Below are positions 55,078 to 63,172 of a DNA stretch of 64,000 bases, one piece after another. The notes beneath the pieces were generated by a model. The model saw only the letters and a program-made list of their open reading frames with translations, did no database searches and was not told the origin of the DNA. Source of the DNA: Dyella sp. C11 (GTDB lineage: Bacteria > Pseudomonadota > Gammaproteobacteria > Xanthomonadales > Rhodanobacteraceae); assembly GCF_003121485.1 (NCBI RefSeq), contig NZ_QAVX01000011.1:1-64000 (forward strand), given 5' to 3'. How positions within the stretch are numbered: position 1 is the first letter of the stretch; every line of letters begins with the position of its first letter. A program made the position numbers and the translations under genes.

Positions 55078-56847
55078 ATGAGCGACACCGCCGCCACGCC
55101 ACGCCCCACCCGCCGCATCGGCGCCCTCGCACGGCTCTGGCCGTTCATCAAACCCCATCGCAACCTCGCCATCGGCTGGCTGGTGTTTCTCGCCATTTCC
55201 TCCAGCGCCACGCTGGTGTTGCCCATGGCGGTGCGGCACATGATCGACGAGGGCTTTGCCCATTCCAGCCTCGCGACCATCAACAGCACCTTTCTCGGCC
55301 TGTTCGGCGTGGCGCTGGTGCTGGCCTTTGCCACGGCGGCCCGCTACTACTGCATCGCGTTGCTGGGCGAGCGCTCGCTGGCGTCGCTGCGTGCCGAGCT
55401 TTATGCGCACGTGATACGACTGGACGTGGGCTTTTTCGAGCGCAGCCGTGTCGGTGAACTGATCTCGCGCCTGGGCACCGACACCGAAGTCATCCAGGCG
55501 CTGATCGGCTCCGGCATTTCCGTGGCGCTGCGCAGCGCCGTGATGCTGCTGGGCGCCACCGCCATGATGGTATGGACCAGCCCGCGCCTGGCCGGCCTGA
55601 CCGCGCTGGTCATTCCGGCCGTCATGCTTCCCATCCTGGTGTTTGGCCGTCGCGTGCAGAAGCTTTCGCGCGCCAGCCAGGATCGTCTTGCCGACGCCGC
55701 CGCCGTGGCCAACGAAACGCTCAACGCCGCGCCTGCCGTCAAGGCGTATGCCCGCGAAGAGATCGAAAGCGAACGCTACGGTGGCGCCATCGCTCGTGCG
55801 CTCAGCACGGCACGCAGCCGCATCGGCATGCGCTCGATACTCACCGCCACGGTCATCGTGCTGTTCTTCGGTGCGATTGCCTTGGTGTTGTGGGCTGGTG
55901 CGCGCGACGTGCTCGCTGGCACGCTCGATGTCGGCGTCCTCGCCCAGTTCGTGATCTACGCCTTTCTTGCCGCCGGTTCGCTGGCCGGCCTTTCCGAAGT
56001 GTGGGGCGACGTACTTCGCGCCGCGGGCGCCACGGAACGCATCAGCGAGTTGTTCGAGGAACGCGCCGACATCACCAGTCCTGCGCAGCCCGCTCGACTG
56101 CCACGACCCGTGCAGGGAGCGCTGAACTTCGAGGGTGTCCAGTTCCACTACCCTTCCCGCCCCGATGCCCCTGCGCTGCACGACTTCAACCTGAGCATTC
56201 GCCCGGGAGAAACCGTTGCACTGGTAGGGCCCTCCGGCGCCGGCAAGAGCACCGTGTTTGCGCTGCTGCTGCGCTTCTACGATCCGCAAACCGGTCGCAT
56301 CACGCTCGATGGCGTCGACCTGCGCGCACTGGCGCTACCCGAACTCCGCGGCACCATCGCCCTGGTGCCGCAGGAAACCGTGATCTTTGGCGGCACGGCC
56401 GCGGACAACATCCGCTTCGGACGCCAGGATGCCGACGACAACGAAGTGCGCGAAGCCGCTCGCGCCGCCGAAGCGCACGACTTCATCAGCGCGATGACCA
56501 AGGGCTACAACGAGGAACTGGGCGAACGCGGTGTACGCCTTTCCGGCGGCCAGCGCCAACGTATCGCCATTGCGCGCGCCATCCTTCGCGATGCACCACT
56601 GCTCTTGCTGGACGAAGCCACTTCCGCGCTCGACGCCCAATCCGAAGCGGCCATCCAGCAGGCGCTGGAGCGACTGGAAAAAGGACGCACCACGCTCGTC
56701 ATCGCCCACCGCCTCGCCACCGTGCAACGCGCCGACCGCATCGTGGTGATGGACGGCGGCCGCATCGTGGCGCAAGGCACGCATCAGAGCCTGCTCGCGG
56801 AAGGTGGGCTCTATGCGGAACTGGCGAGGTTGCAGTTCACGGCGTGA
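55078..56847 (+). CDS. MsbA-like ABC exporter (permease-ATPase fusion)
   Basis: A 589-aa half-transporter: six transmembrane helices (about 20-310) followed by the ATPase domain. Walker A is GPSGAGKS (near 380), the Q-loop is VPQET, the signature LSGGQ, Walker B LLLLDEATSALD and the H-loop IAHRLAT. It dimerises to export lipids, drugs or peptides; it is not clearly lipid A-specific. It follows the YigZ gene by 69 nt on the same strand. Confidence 0.92.
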   Translation: MSDTAATPRPTRRIGALARLWPFIKPHRNLAIGWLVFLAISSSATLVLPMAVRHMIDEGFAHSSLATINSTFLGLFGVALVLAFATAARYYCIALLGERSLASLRAELYAHVIRLDVGFFERSRVGELISRLGTDTEVIQALIGSGISVALRSAVMLLGATAMMVWTSPRLAGLTALVIPAVMLPILVFGRRVQKLSRASQDRLADAAAVANETLNAAPAVKAYAREEIESERYGGAIARALSTARSRIGMRSILTATVIVLFFGAIALVLWAGARDVLAGTLDVGVLAQFVIYAFLAAGSLAGLSEVWGDVLRAAGATERISELFEERADITSPAQPARLPRPVQGALNFEGVQFHYPSRPDAPALHDFNLSIRPGETVALVGPSGAGKSTVFALLLRFYDPQTGRITLDGVDLRALALPELRGTIALVPQETVIFGGTAADNIRFGRQDADDNEVREAARAAEAHDFISAMTKGYNEELGERGVRLSGGQRQRIAIARAILRDAPLLLLDEATSALDAQSEAAIQQALERLEKGRTTLVIAHRLATVQRADRIVVMDGGRIVAQGTHQSLLAEGGLYAELARLQFTA

Positions 56848-56850
56848 GCT

Positions 56851-58209
56851 CTATTCGACCGAACGGCGGCGCGGTGTATCCCCGGCCGCCTTGTCCGTTA
56901 TGCCATCCACTCGCTCGTGTCGATGCAGCATCTGCGCATAGCGCCAGAACCGCTTGGTGGATGCAATCAACGTGTACCAGCCCAACGGCGTCGGGTGAAT
57001 GGCCGCCTTGAGAGCGCGCGCGTAATCGAGCACAAGGCCGGGCGTCCAGGCCATGGCTTCTGCGCGCTTGCGCAGTTGCGCGGCCACCCATAGCTCGGGG
57101 TTGATCATGGTGTGCAGGAAGCCGCGCCTGGCTGACGAGCCTTCCAACGCCGCTTCCAGGCAATGCGCGACGCTGCTGGAGCAGTTGCGACTGGTCAGGT
57201 TGTAGGTGTTGTCCTGGCGATAGCGCGCCCAGAACGCGGCAAGGCGCTGGCGATCGTATCGGTCGAAACGTACTTCTGCGTTCGACTCGCACCATCCCGC
57301 GGACTCCTCCGCATAGCTGGGCTGGAACTTGCCCGCCACATTGTTCGCCGCCGTTGCCCGCAGCATGGCGGTGAAGTCACCGGTGGAACGATCGATCTCG
57401 ACGGCCGGAGAGTGGCTGACATAGATGTCCGGCGGACATCCCAGCGCGGCATGGCCGGTGGATATCACGCCCTTGGCATCGACCGCAGCGATGTAGCGAT
57501 TCACCACGGGATGCGGCACGGCATCTTCCACCGAGCCGGCGGGCGTCCATACGTAGACCACCAGGTCGTCGACCACCTCTTCCGATGGCCCGGGTACGAA
57601 CCCGATATCGGCAATGGGAACGTCGCGCATCAGCAGCCACGAAAGCACCGCATGGTCCGGCAGTTTCTTGAGCCGCCACGCGTGGCGAAACAAGCCGCAG
57701 CCCGAAAGAAACAGACCCATGCCGATGCAGTAAGGCACCGTGCCGTCGTAGAACGTCGGATAGGGTTCGAACATGAAGACGGCAAACGCCACCTCCAGCA
57801 GGCCCGTGAACAGCGAGAGCCGCCAGCCCCGAAAACGCACCACCACCGCGGCACAGATGCGAAAGATGCCATCGACGAGAAACGCCACGCCAAAGGCCAT
57901 CGCCAATATCACGCTGGCCGCGTGATGCGGATCGATGATCAGCAGGCCCAGGATCAGGAACCCAATGCCACGCGCCTTGCGCAACGCGGAAGGCGTGCCG
58001 GATCGAGGCGAGGACACGGCCAATGTCACCACGGCTTCGACCAATAGCAGGTAACCGAAGACGTGAACGGGGAAATAAAGCACGTCGTCCAGCGCATCGA
58101 TGAAGATCGCCACGCCCAGGCCTGCCCACACGATGCCGCCCAGCGCGAGGATCGGCCATCGCCGCCGAATGAAATCACTGCCCAGCAGAAGCAAACCCAG
58201 TTGACCCAC
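56851..58209 (-). CDS. HdeD/DUF308-like membrane protein fused to a permuted papain-like peptidase domain
   Basis: A 452-aa two-part protein. Residues 1-180 hold about six short helices with DUF308/HdeD-like pattern (GILGLL and ILAMAFGVAFLVDGIFRI). Residues about 210-400 look like a circularly permuted NlpC/papain-type domain, in which the histidine precedes the cysteine: His253 in STGHAALG and Cys343 in TSRNCSSS. This order is typical of permuted (LRAT/PPPDE-like) cysteine hydrolases. GTG start at 58209 with GGAG 6 nt upstream. HdeD helps acid resistance in E. coli; the role of the fusion is unknown. Convergent with the ABC exporter. Confidence 0.7.
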   Translation of the reverse strand: MGQLGLLLLGSDFIRRRWPILALGGIVWAGLGVAIFIDALDDVLYFPVHVFGYLLLVEAVVTLAVSSPRSGTPSALRKARGIGFLILGLLIIDPHHAASVILAMAFGVAFLVDGIFRICAAVVVRFRGWRLSLFTGLLEVAFAVFMFEPYPTFYDGTVPYCIGMGLFLSGCGLFRHAWRLKKLPDHAVLSWLLMRDVPIADIGFVPGPSEEVVDDLVVYVWTPAGSVEDAVPHPVVNRYIAAVDAKGVISTGHAALGCPPDIYVSHSPAVEIDRSTGDFTAMLRATAANNVAGKFQPSYAEESAGWCESNAEVRFDRYDRQRLAAFWARYRQDNTYNLTSRNCSSSVAHCLEAALEGSSARRGFLHTMINPELWVAAQLRKRAEAMAWTPGLVLDYARALKAAIHPTPLGWYTLIASTKRFWRYAQMLHRHERVDGITDKAAGDTPRRRSVE

Positions 58210-58260
58210 GTGACGACTCCATGCATCGATCCACGGGGGAAAACAACCCGCACTAGCGCG

Positions 58261-59439
58261 TCAGGTCTGGCTACGCGACTTCGCGAGGAAACCGGCAAAC
58301 ACGGCACAACCCAAGGCAATCACGCCCGGCAAACCAAACAACGCATTCGCGCCCATGGCAACGCCCGCCAGCGCGGGTCCGACCAGCGCACCCACGCCCC
58401 AGGCCAACCCCATGACGGCATACACGCCGACCAGGTCGTTGCCCTGGAAGCGACTGCCGACCATGGCCAGCATCACGGTGTAAATGCCCACAAACAGCCC
58501 GCCCCAGACGAACACGACGGAAAATGCCAGCCACGTCTCGCGCAGCGCGAATGGCCAGAACAGCGCGGTCACCGCCGAAATGGAAGCCAATGCCAGCACC
58601 AGCCGTCGCTTGTCCATCTTGTCCGCCAGCCAGCCGATGGGCAGCTGCAACACGATGGCGCCAAACATCAGCACGGAGATCAACTGCATCGCCCGCGCCT
58701 CGGTCCAACCCAGCTGCGTGGCATACAGCGAGATGAAGGACAGCCCCGCCGTCTCGACGCCGGCGTTGAGCACCGTGGTCGCGATGGCGATCGGCGCAAG
58801 CCGCATGTAACGCAGGGGTTGCGCCTTTTCGGGCTCCGTCCGCGCCGGAGCAACCACCCAGGGTGGAAGCACCAGGACAACGGCACCCAGTGCGATGACC
58901 GCGCCGGCAAGATAAGCGCCTGCGTTCACGCCAAGCACCGAAAGCAACGCCGGTCCAATGACCATGCCCAGCGACAGTGCAGCCGTATAGACGGCCATCG
59001 TCCGGCCACGCGCCTGCTCCGTACTCAGCACATTGGTCCAGGTCTCGGAGATCACGAACAAGGTTTCGGCCGCCATGCCAAGCACGATGCGCAGTGGAAA
59101 CCACCAGGTTTCGTCCCGCACCAGGGTGAAAGCGGCCAGGATCACCGCCGTAACCACCAATGCCGCTGCCGCCAGCGAGCGCGCACCAAAACGCGCCGCG
59201 AGCGCCGGCATCACCGGTGCAATCAGCAATACGCCCAGCGCATGCATGGCCGCATTGATGCCGATGTACGTCCCGGAATGCCCGCGATCCGACAGGCTCA
59301 TCGCAATGAGTGGCGCGGACAGACTGTAGCTGAGCCCGAAGATGGTCGCCGCCGCGATGACAGCCGCCGTGGACCACAGCCGTGAACGCCGCCCCAGAGT
59401 CAGCACGGCGGGCGCAGCCATGTCGCGCGGCGCGCTCAT
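58261..59439 (-). CDS. MFS transporter
   Basis: A 392-aa 12-helix major facilitator superfamily transporter. Motif A-like stretch GWLADKMDKRRLVLAL lies between helices 8 and 9 (about 255-270), with the related PALAARFGARSL in the first half. The substrate is unknown, possibly an effluxed small molecule. The ATG at 59439 is preceded by a GGCGGGG stretch. It ends 51 nt before the start of the HdeD-peptidase gene on the same strand. Confidence 0.87.
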   Translation of the reverse strand: MSAPRDMAAPAVLTLGRRSRLWSTAAVIAAATIFGLSYSLSAPLIAMSLSDRGHSGTYIGINAAMHALGVLLIAPVMPALAARFGARSLAAAALVVTAVILAAFTLVRDETWWFPLRIVLGMAAETLFVISETWTNVLSTEQARGRTMAVYTAALSLGMVIGPALLSVLGVNAGAYLAGAVIALGAVVLVLPPWVVAPARTEPEKAQPLRYMRLAPIAIATTVLNAGVETAGLSFISLYATQLGWTEARAMQLISVLMFGAIVLQLPIGWLADKMDKRRLVLALASISAVTALFWPFALRETWLAFSVVFVWGGLFVGIYTVMLAMVGSRFQGNDLVGVYAVMGLAWGVGALVGPALAGVAMGANALFGLPGVIALGCAVFAGFLAKSRSQT

Positions 59440-59579
59440 GCAGCCCCGCCGACGGACGGAATCGATCGCTGGATGTGCCCTACGTCCCGCTTGCGCATGC
59501 CGTTGGCTCTCCGGGCGAGGATGACCCGCCGGGTCGAGCTTAAGGCGGCGCCAGCCGGATTGCCAACGACGCGCCGGCG

Positions 59580-60314
59580 TCAGTCCAGATGACCCAGCGC
59601 CTGGGCCAGTGCCCGCACTTCGGCCTCGTCCGTGCGGATTTCGCCAGCGGCCATGTCCGGCAACGCAGGGTTCGTCCAATGCATGCCCGAAGGCAACACA
59701 GACTTCGCCGACGCGTGGAATTCCAATGCACCTGTCGCCGTAGCGAGTTGCGTCACATTTGCCGCATTTATGCCCGCGCCGGACATGACGACAATGCGGC
59801 CAGCCGCCTGGCGAAGCAGCTGCCGGATGGTGTCAGCGCCCTGCAGAACACTGGGCGCAGCGCCCGAGGTGAGCACGCGCTCCGCGCCCAGGGCGATCAC
59901 ATCTTCAAGCGCCTGCCCGGCATCACGCGCCATGTCGAAGGCGCGATGGAACGTCACGCCCATGCCGCCGGCTGCGTCCAGCAGCGGGCGGCAGCGCGCC
60001 ACGTCGACGGCGCCCTCGGCATCCAGTACGCCGAACACCACACCATCGCAGCCCAGCGTCAGACAGGCTTCGATGTCGCGCTGCATCGTTTCCAGTTCGT
60101 CGTCGCTGTAGAGGAAATCGCCGGCGCGCGGGCGAATGAGTACATACAGCGGGATATCCAGATGCTCGCGTGCGCGGCCCACTTGCGCCATCGACGGCGT
60201 CAAACCACCCAGCTCGAGGCCCGTGCACAACTCGATGCGATCCGCACCGCCCGCCTGCGCGGCCCGTGCGGATGCCACCGAATTGGCGGCCACCTCGAGC
60301 AGGCGTCGGGTCAT
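59580..60314 (-). CDS. cutC: CutC family protein
   Basis: A 244-aa TIM-barrel protein of the CutC family, linked historically to copper homeostasis, although the enzymatic role is not settled. Typical stretches: EVAANSVASARAAQAGGADRIELC (about 7-30), the IRPRAGDFLYSD region (60-71), GVTFHRAFDMA (near 118) and LTSGAAPSVLQG. Its ATG overlaps the stop of the upstream asparaginase by 4 nt, so the two are translationally coupled. Confidence 0.92.
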   Translation of the reverse strand: MTRRLLEVAANSVASARAAQAGGADRIELCTGLELGGLTPSMAQVGRAREHLDIPLYVLIRPRAGDFLYSDDELETMQRDIEACLTLGCDGVVFGVLDAEGAVDVARCRPLLDAAGGMGVTFHRAFDMARDAGQALEDVIALGAERVLTSGAAPSVLQGADTIRQLLRQAAGRIVVMSGAGINAANVTQLATATGALEFHASAKSVLPSGMHWTNPALPDMAAGEIRTDEAEVRALAQALGHLD

Positions 60315-61342
60315 CCGTAGCCGCTCTTCGAGGGCACCAGGCCATCCTGCTTCTGCGCATCGCATACGGCATAAGAGAAGCCGGATTGGATGGCGAACGC
60401 GCCCACTTCACCGTGACGATTCATGGCGAGGAAGCCGACCTGCAGATCCTTCGATGCCGCGGGCCGACGCTTGACGATGCGCATCACGGCTTCCTGGCAG
60501 GCTTCCTGCGGGGAGTGTCCGTGACGCATCAACTCCACCACGAGAAAGCTGCCGACGTTGCGGATCACTTCTTCGCCCACACCCGTGGACGTGGCCGCCC
60601 CCACCTCGCCGTCGACATACAGGCCTGCACCAATGATCGGGCTGTCACCCACGCGACCGCGCATCTTCCACGCCATGCCGCTGGTGGTGCATGCGCCCGC
60701 AAGCCGGCCATTGGCATCGATGGCCAGCATGCCGATGGTGTCGTGATTGTCTTTGCCACCCGGCATGCCCGTCTTGCCGTAGTCGCGCACTTCGCTGTTG
60801 GCGGACGGCTGGTAGTGGGCGGTCTTCAACCACTCTTTCCAGGCCGCGTCGGATTCGGGGGTCAACAATTCTTCTTTCGGAAAGCCCTGCTCAAGGGCGA
60901 ATTGCAGTGCACCATCACCCACCAGCAGCACGTGCGGCGTGCGCTCCATGACGCGGCGCGCCACCTGGATCGGGTGGGCGATGTGCTCCAGCGCGGCCAC
61001 GGCACCGCAGCTGCCGTCGGCGTCCATGATGCTGGCATCCAGCGACACGTGACCGTCGCGATCGGGGTAACCGGCGCGGCCCACGCTGTGATTCTTGAGG
61101 TCGGCTTCGGGGATCATCACCCCGGCTTCCACCGCATCCAGCGAGCGACCACCTTGCGACAGCACGGCCCAGGCGCCCTGGTTGGCGGCCACGCCGAAGT
61201 CCCAGGTCGACACCACGCGTGGCGTGACCACCGCTTTCTTCGCGCCGGCCGCGGCGCCCGCCAAGGCATGCGAGCCACCGGCCAATGCCACCGCCGAGGC
61301 GCCCAGCAAGGACGCCTTCAAAAAATCCCTACGATCCGCCAT
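60311..61342 (-). CDS. Tat-exported glycosylasparaginase-type N-terminal-nucleophile hydrolase
   Basis: A 343-aa Ntn hydrolase of the asparaginase 2/glycosylasparaginase family, which cleaves GlcNAc-asparagine or similar amides. The N-terminus has a twin-arginine signal (RRDFLK, residues 4-9) and hydrophobic stretch. Self-cleavage should occur before Thr202 in HDTIG, giving the alpha and beta chains. GGAGG lies 6 nt upstream of the ATG. It overlaps cutC by 4 nt and is separated from cspA by a terminator. Confidence 0.9.
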   Translation of the reverse strand: MADRRDFLKASLLGASAVALAGGSHALAGAAAGAKKAVVTPRVVSTWDFGVAANQGAWAVLSQGGRSLDAVEAGVMIPEADLKNHSVGRAGYPDRDGHVSLDASIMDADGSCGAVAALEHIAHPIQVARRVMERTPHVLLVGDGALQFALEQGFPKEELLTPESDAAWKEWLKTAHYQPSANSEVRDYGKTGMPGGKDNHDTIGMLAIDANGRLAGACTTSGMAWKMRGRVGDSPIIGAGLYVDGEVGAATSTGVGEEVIRNVGSFLVVELMRHGHSPQEACQEAVMRIVKRRPAASKDLQVGFLAMNRHGEVGAFAIQSGFSYAVCDAQKQDGLVPSKSGYG

Positions 61343-61356
61343 CTTTCCCTCCCCAC

Positions 61357-61388
61357 AAAAAAGAAACCCCGCGCCTTGCGACGCGGGG
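61357..61388 (-). terminator. Intrinsic terminator after the cold-shock gene
   Basis: On the minus strand a 7-bp stem CCCCGCG/CGCGGGG (61382-61388 with 61367-61373) is followed by a T-rich run (complement of 61357-61366). It lies 46 nt after the cspA stop and just before the asparaginase start, ending the short cspA transcript. Confidence 0.8.
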
Positions 61389-61434
61389 CTTCCTTATTAC
61401 ATCGATGACCGGCGCAAGCGCCGGTTCGCCGAAA

Positions 61435-61641
61435 TCAACCAGCGATCTCGACGCCCGAAGCCTGGGCGCCCTTCGGCCCCGTGGTGACTTCGAACTTCAC
61501 GCGCTGACCTTCCTGCAGGCTACGAAAGCCCTTAGCGTTGATCGCCGAAAAGTGGACGAACACGTCCTCCCCACCGTCCTCGGGCGCGATGAAGCCGAAA
61601 CCCTTGGCATCGTTGAACCACTTGACCGTCCCGAAACGCAT
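61435..61641 (-). CDS. Cold-shock protein, CspA family
   Basis: A 68-aa single-domain nucleic-acid chaperone. Both RNA-binding motifs are intact: KGFGFI (RNP1, about 13-18) and VFVHF (RNP2, about 27-31). The protein unwinds RNA structure at low temperature or in stationary phase. The AGAGG ribosome-binding site lies about 8 nt before the ATG. An untranslated leader of roughly 90 nt is inferred from the likely promoter at 61731-61760. Confidence 0.95.
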   Translation of the reverse strand: MRFGTVKWFNDAKGFGFIAPEDGGEDVFVHFSAINAKGFRSLQEGQRVKFEVTTGPKGAQASGVEIAG

Positions 61642-61730
61642 TGCGTGAACCTCTGAATCATGGACTGGATGCACCACGGATAGCGCTGAACCACCTTGAC
61701 CCCTTGGTCCGCCGCCCCTGGCACAGCGGA

Positions 61731-61760
61731 AGTATCAACATGTTTTATGGCAAAGCGCAA
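61731..61760 (-). promoter_or_regulatory. Likely promoter of the cold-shock gene
   Basis: On the minus strand TTGCGC (complement of 61755-61760) and GATACT (complement of 61731-61736) are separated by 18 nt, a plausible sigma-70 pair in an unusually AT-rich patch. The 61642-61801 gap between the phosphorylase stop and cspA otherwise holds only leader RNA. Confidence 0.4.
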
Positions 61761-61801
61761 TATGGTCGTTGCTTTGACACGATCAAAACCGTACCGGCTG
61801 C

Positions 61802-62545
61802 TCAGCTTTTGAGCAGTGCACCAAGGATGCGAGGCACTTCCGCCGTGGCTGCCGCCAGGTGGGCGAAGATTTCTTCGATGCTGATCTCTGCCTCGTCGCC
61901 ACAGCCTGCGGCAAAGTTGGCTACCAGCGCAAGGCACGCGTATTCCAGATCCAGCTCGCGGGCCAGTACGGCCTCGGGCATGCCGGTCATGCCGACCAGG
62001 TCGCAACCATCACGCTTCATGCGGGCGATCTCCGCGCGCGTCTCCAGGCGCGGGCCCTGTGTTGCACCGTAGCAACCGCCATCAATGACAGCGATGTCAG
62101 CCTTGGATGCCGCAGCGATCAGCGCACGGCGCAGCGACTCGGTGTACGGCTCGCTGAAATCGATATGGCGAACTTCGGCGCCTTCGACGTCGCAAAAACT
62201 CGTGTAACGATCGTAGGTGTAGTCGATGACCTGATCGGGCACCACGATGACGCGCGGCCCCATGTCCGCACGAATGCCACCCACCGCATTGACGCCAATC
62301 ACCCGGCGCGCGCCCAGTGAGTGCAACGCCCACAGGTTGGCGCGGTAGTTCACCCGGTGCGGCGGCAAGGTGTGGCTCTCGCCGTGGCGGGCAAGGAAGG
62401 CCAGCTTGCGACCGGCGAAGTCACCCATCACCACGTCGCCCGAGGCGGGCCCGAAGGGCGTATCGACGGTGTGTCGCGAGGCGTTCTCGAGACCGGGGAA
62501 GTTGTACAAGCCGCTGCCGCCGATGACGGCCAGGTCGATGCTCAC
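61802..62545 (-). CDS. S-methyl-5'-thioinosine phosphorylase (MTAP/PNP family)
   Basis: A 247-aa purine nucleoside phosphorylase family enzyme. Family motifs: IGGSGLY (8-14), phosphate-binding RHGESHTLPPHRVNYRAN, GATQGPRLETRAEI and the substrate-loop MTGMPEAVLARE. Where human MTAP has the adenine-binding pair in ATDYD, this protein has VANFA: Asn and Ala replace the two aspartates, as expected for 6-oxopurine (methylthioinosine) specificity like the Pseudomonas aeruginosa enzyme. GTG start with AGGAA 6 nt upstream. The hypoxanthine released could be salvaged by the adjacent hpt product. Confidence 0.85.
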   Translation of the reverse strand: MSIDLAVIGGSGLYNFPGLENASRHTVDTPFGPASGDVVMGDFAGRKLAFLARHGESHTLPPHRVNYRANLWALHSLGARRVIGVNAVGGIRADMGPRVIVVPDQVIDYTYDRYTSFCDVEGAEVRHIDFSEPYTESLRRALIAAASKADIAVIDGGCYGATQGPRLETRAEIARMKRDGCDLVGMTGMPEAVLARELDLEYACLALVANFAAGCGDEAEISIEEIFAHLAAATAEVPRILGALLKS

Positions 62546-62623
62546 GGTGTGTTCCTGTCTGCGTTCAAAAGTCTTCCTGCGATGAAGCGCGACAGCCCGA
62601 GGCCGCGCGCAGCAGGACCTTGC

Positions 62624-63172
62624 TTATTTCAGTGCGTAGATGCCAGGCAGGTTGCGTCCCTGCTCGTGGTAATCCATGCCGAAGCCGAACACGTAACGGT
62701 CCGGCAGTTCCACGCCGTTGAAGTCGGCCTGGATACCTTCCACGAGGCGATCGTGCTGCTTGGTGCAAAGGCTGGCCACCAGCACGCGGCGCGCGCCACG
62801 GCGCATGCAGTCGTCGCGCACGGCCTTCAACGTGTGGCCCTCGTCGAGAATGTCATCCACCAGCAACACGGTGCGTCCGGCCAGGTCCACCGCCGGCTCG
62901 CGCAGCCAATGCAACTCACTGCCCGACGTGGCGCCGCGATAGCGCGTGGCGTGCACGTAATCGAACTCGACGTCGGTGCGAATGGCGAGCGCCAGGTGGC
63001 CGGCAAAAATCAGCGCACCATTCATGACGGTGAGGAAGACCGCACGCTCACCGTCCAGTGCGGCGTCGATGTCGCGCCCCATGGTGGCGATGACCGATTC
63101 GAGCGTCGCGCGATCGAACAGCAGATCGGCCTGGGCGAGCGCAGTGGCCAAAGAGGGAGTAGATGAAGTCAT
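62624..63172 (-). CDS. hpt: Hypoxanthine-guanine phosphoribosyltransferase
   Basis: A 182-aa purine salvage enzyme turning hypoxanthine or guanine plus PRPP into IMP or GMP. The PRPP-binding loop is LLVDDILDEGHTL (about 101-113); the flexible loop and the C-terminal DRYVFGFGMDYHEQGRNL are characteristic. Its ATG overlaps the nagZ stop by 4 nt. The methylthioinosine phosphorylase gene follows after 78 nt. Confidence 0.95.
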   Translation of the reverse strand: MTSSTPSLATALAQADLLFDRATLESVIATMGRDIDAALDGERAVFLTVMNGALIFAGHLALAIRTDVEFDYVHATRYRGATSGSELHWLREPAVDLAGRTVLLVDDILDEGHTLKAVRDDCMRRGARRVLVASLCTKQHDRLVEGIQADFNGVELPDRYVFGFGMDYHEQGRNLPGIYALK

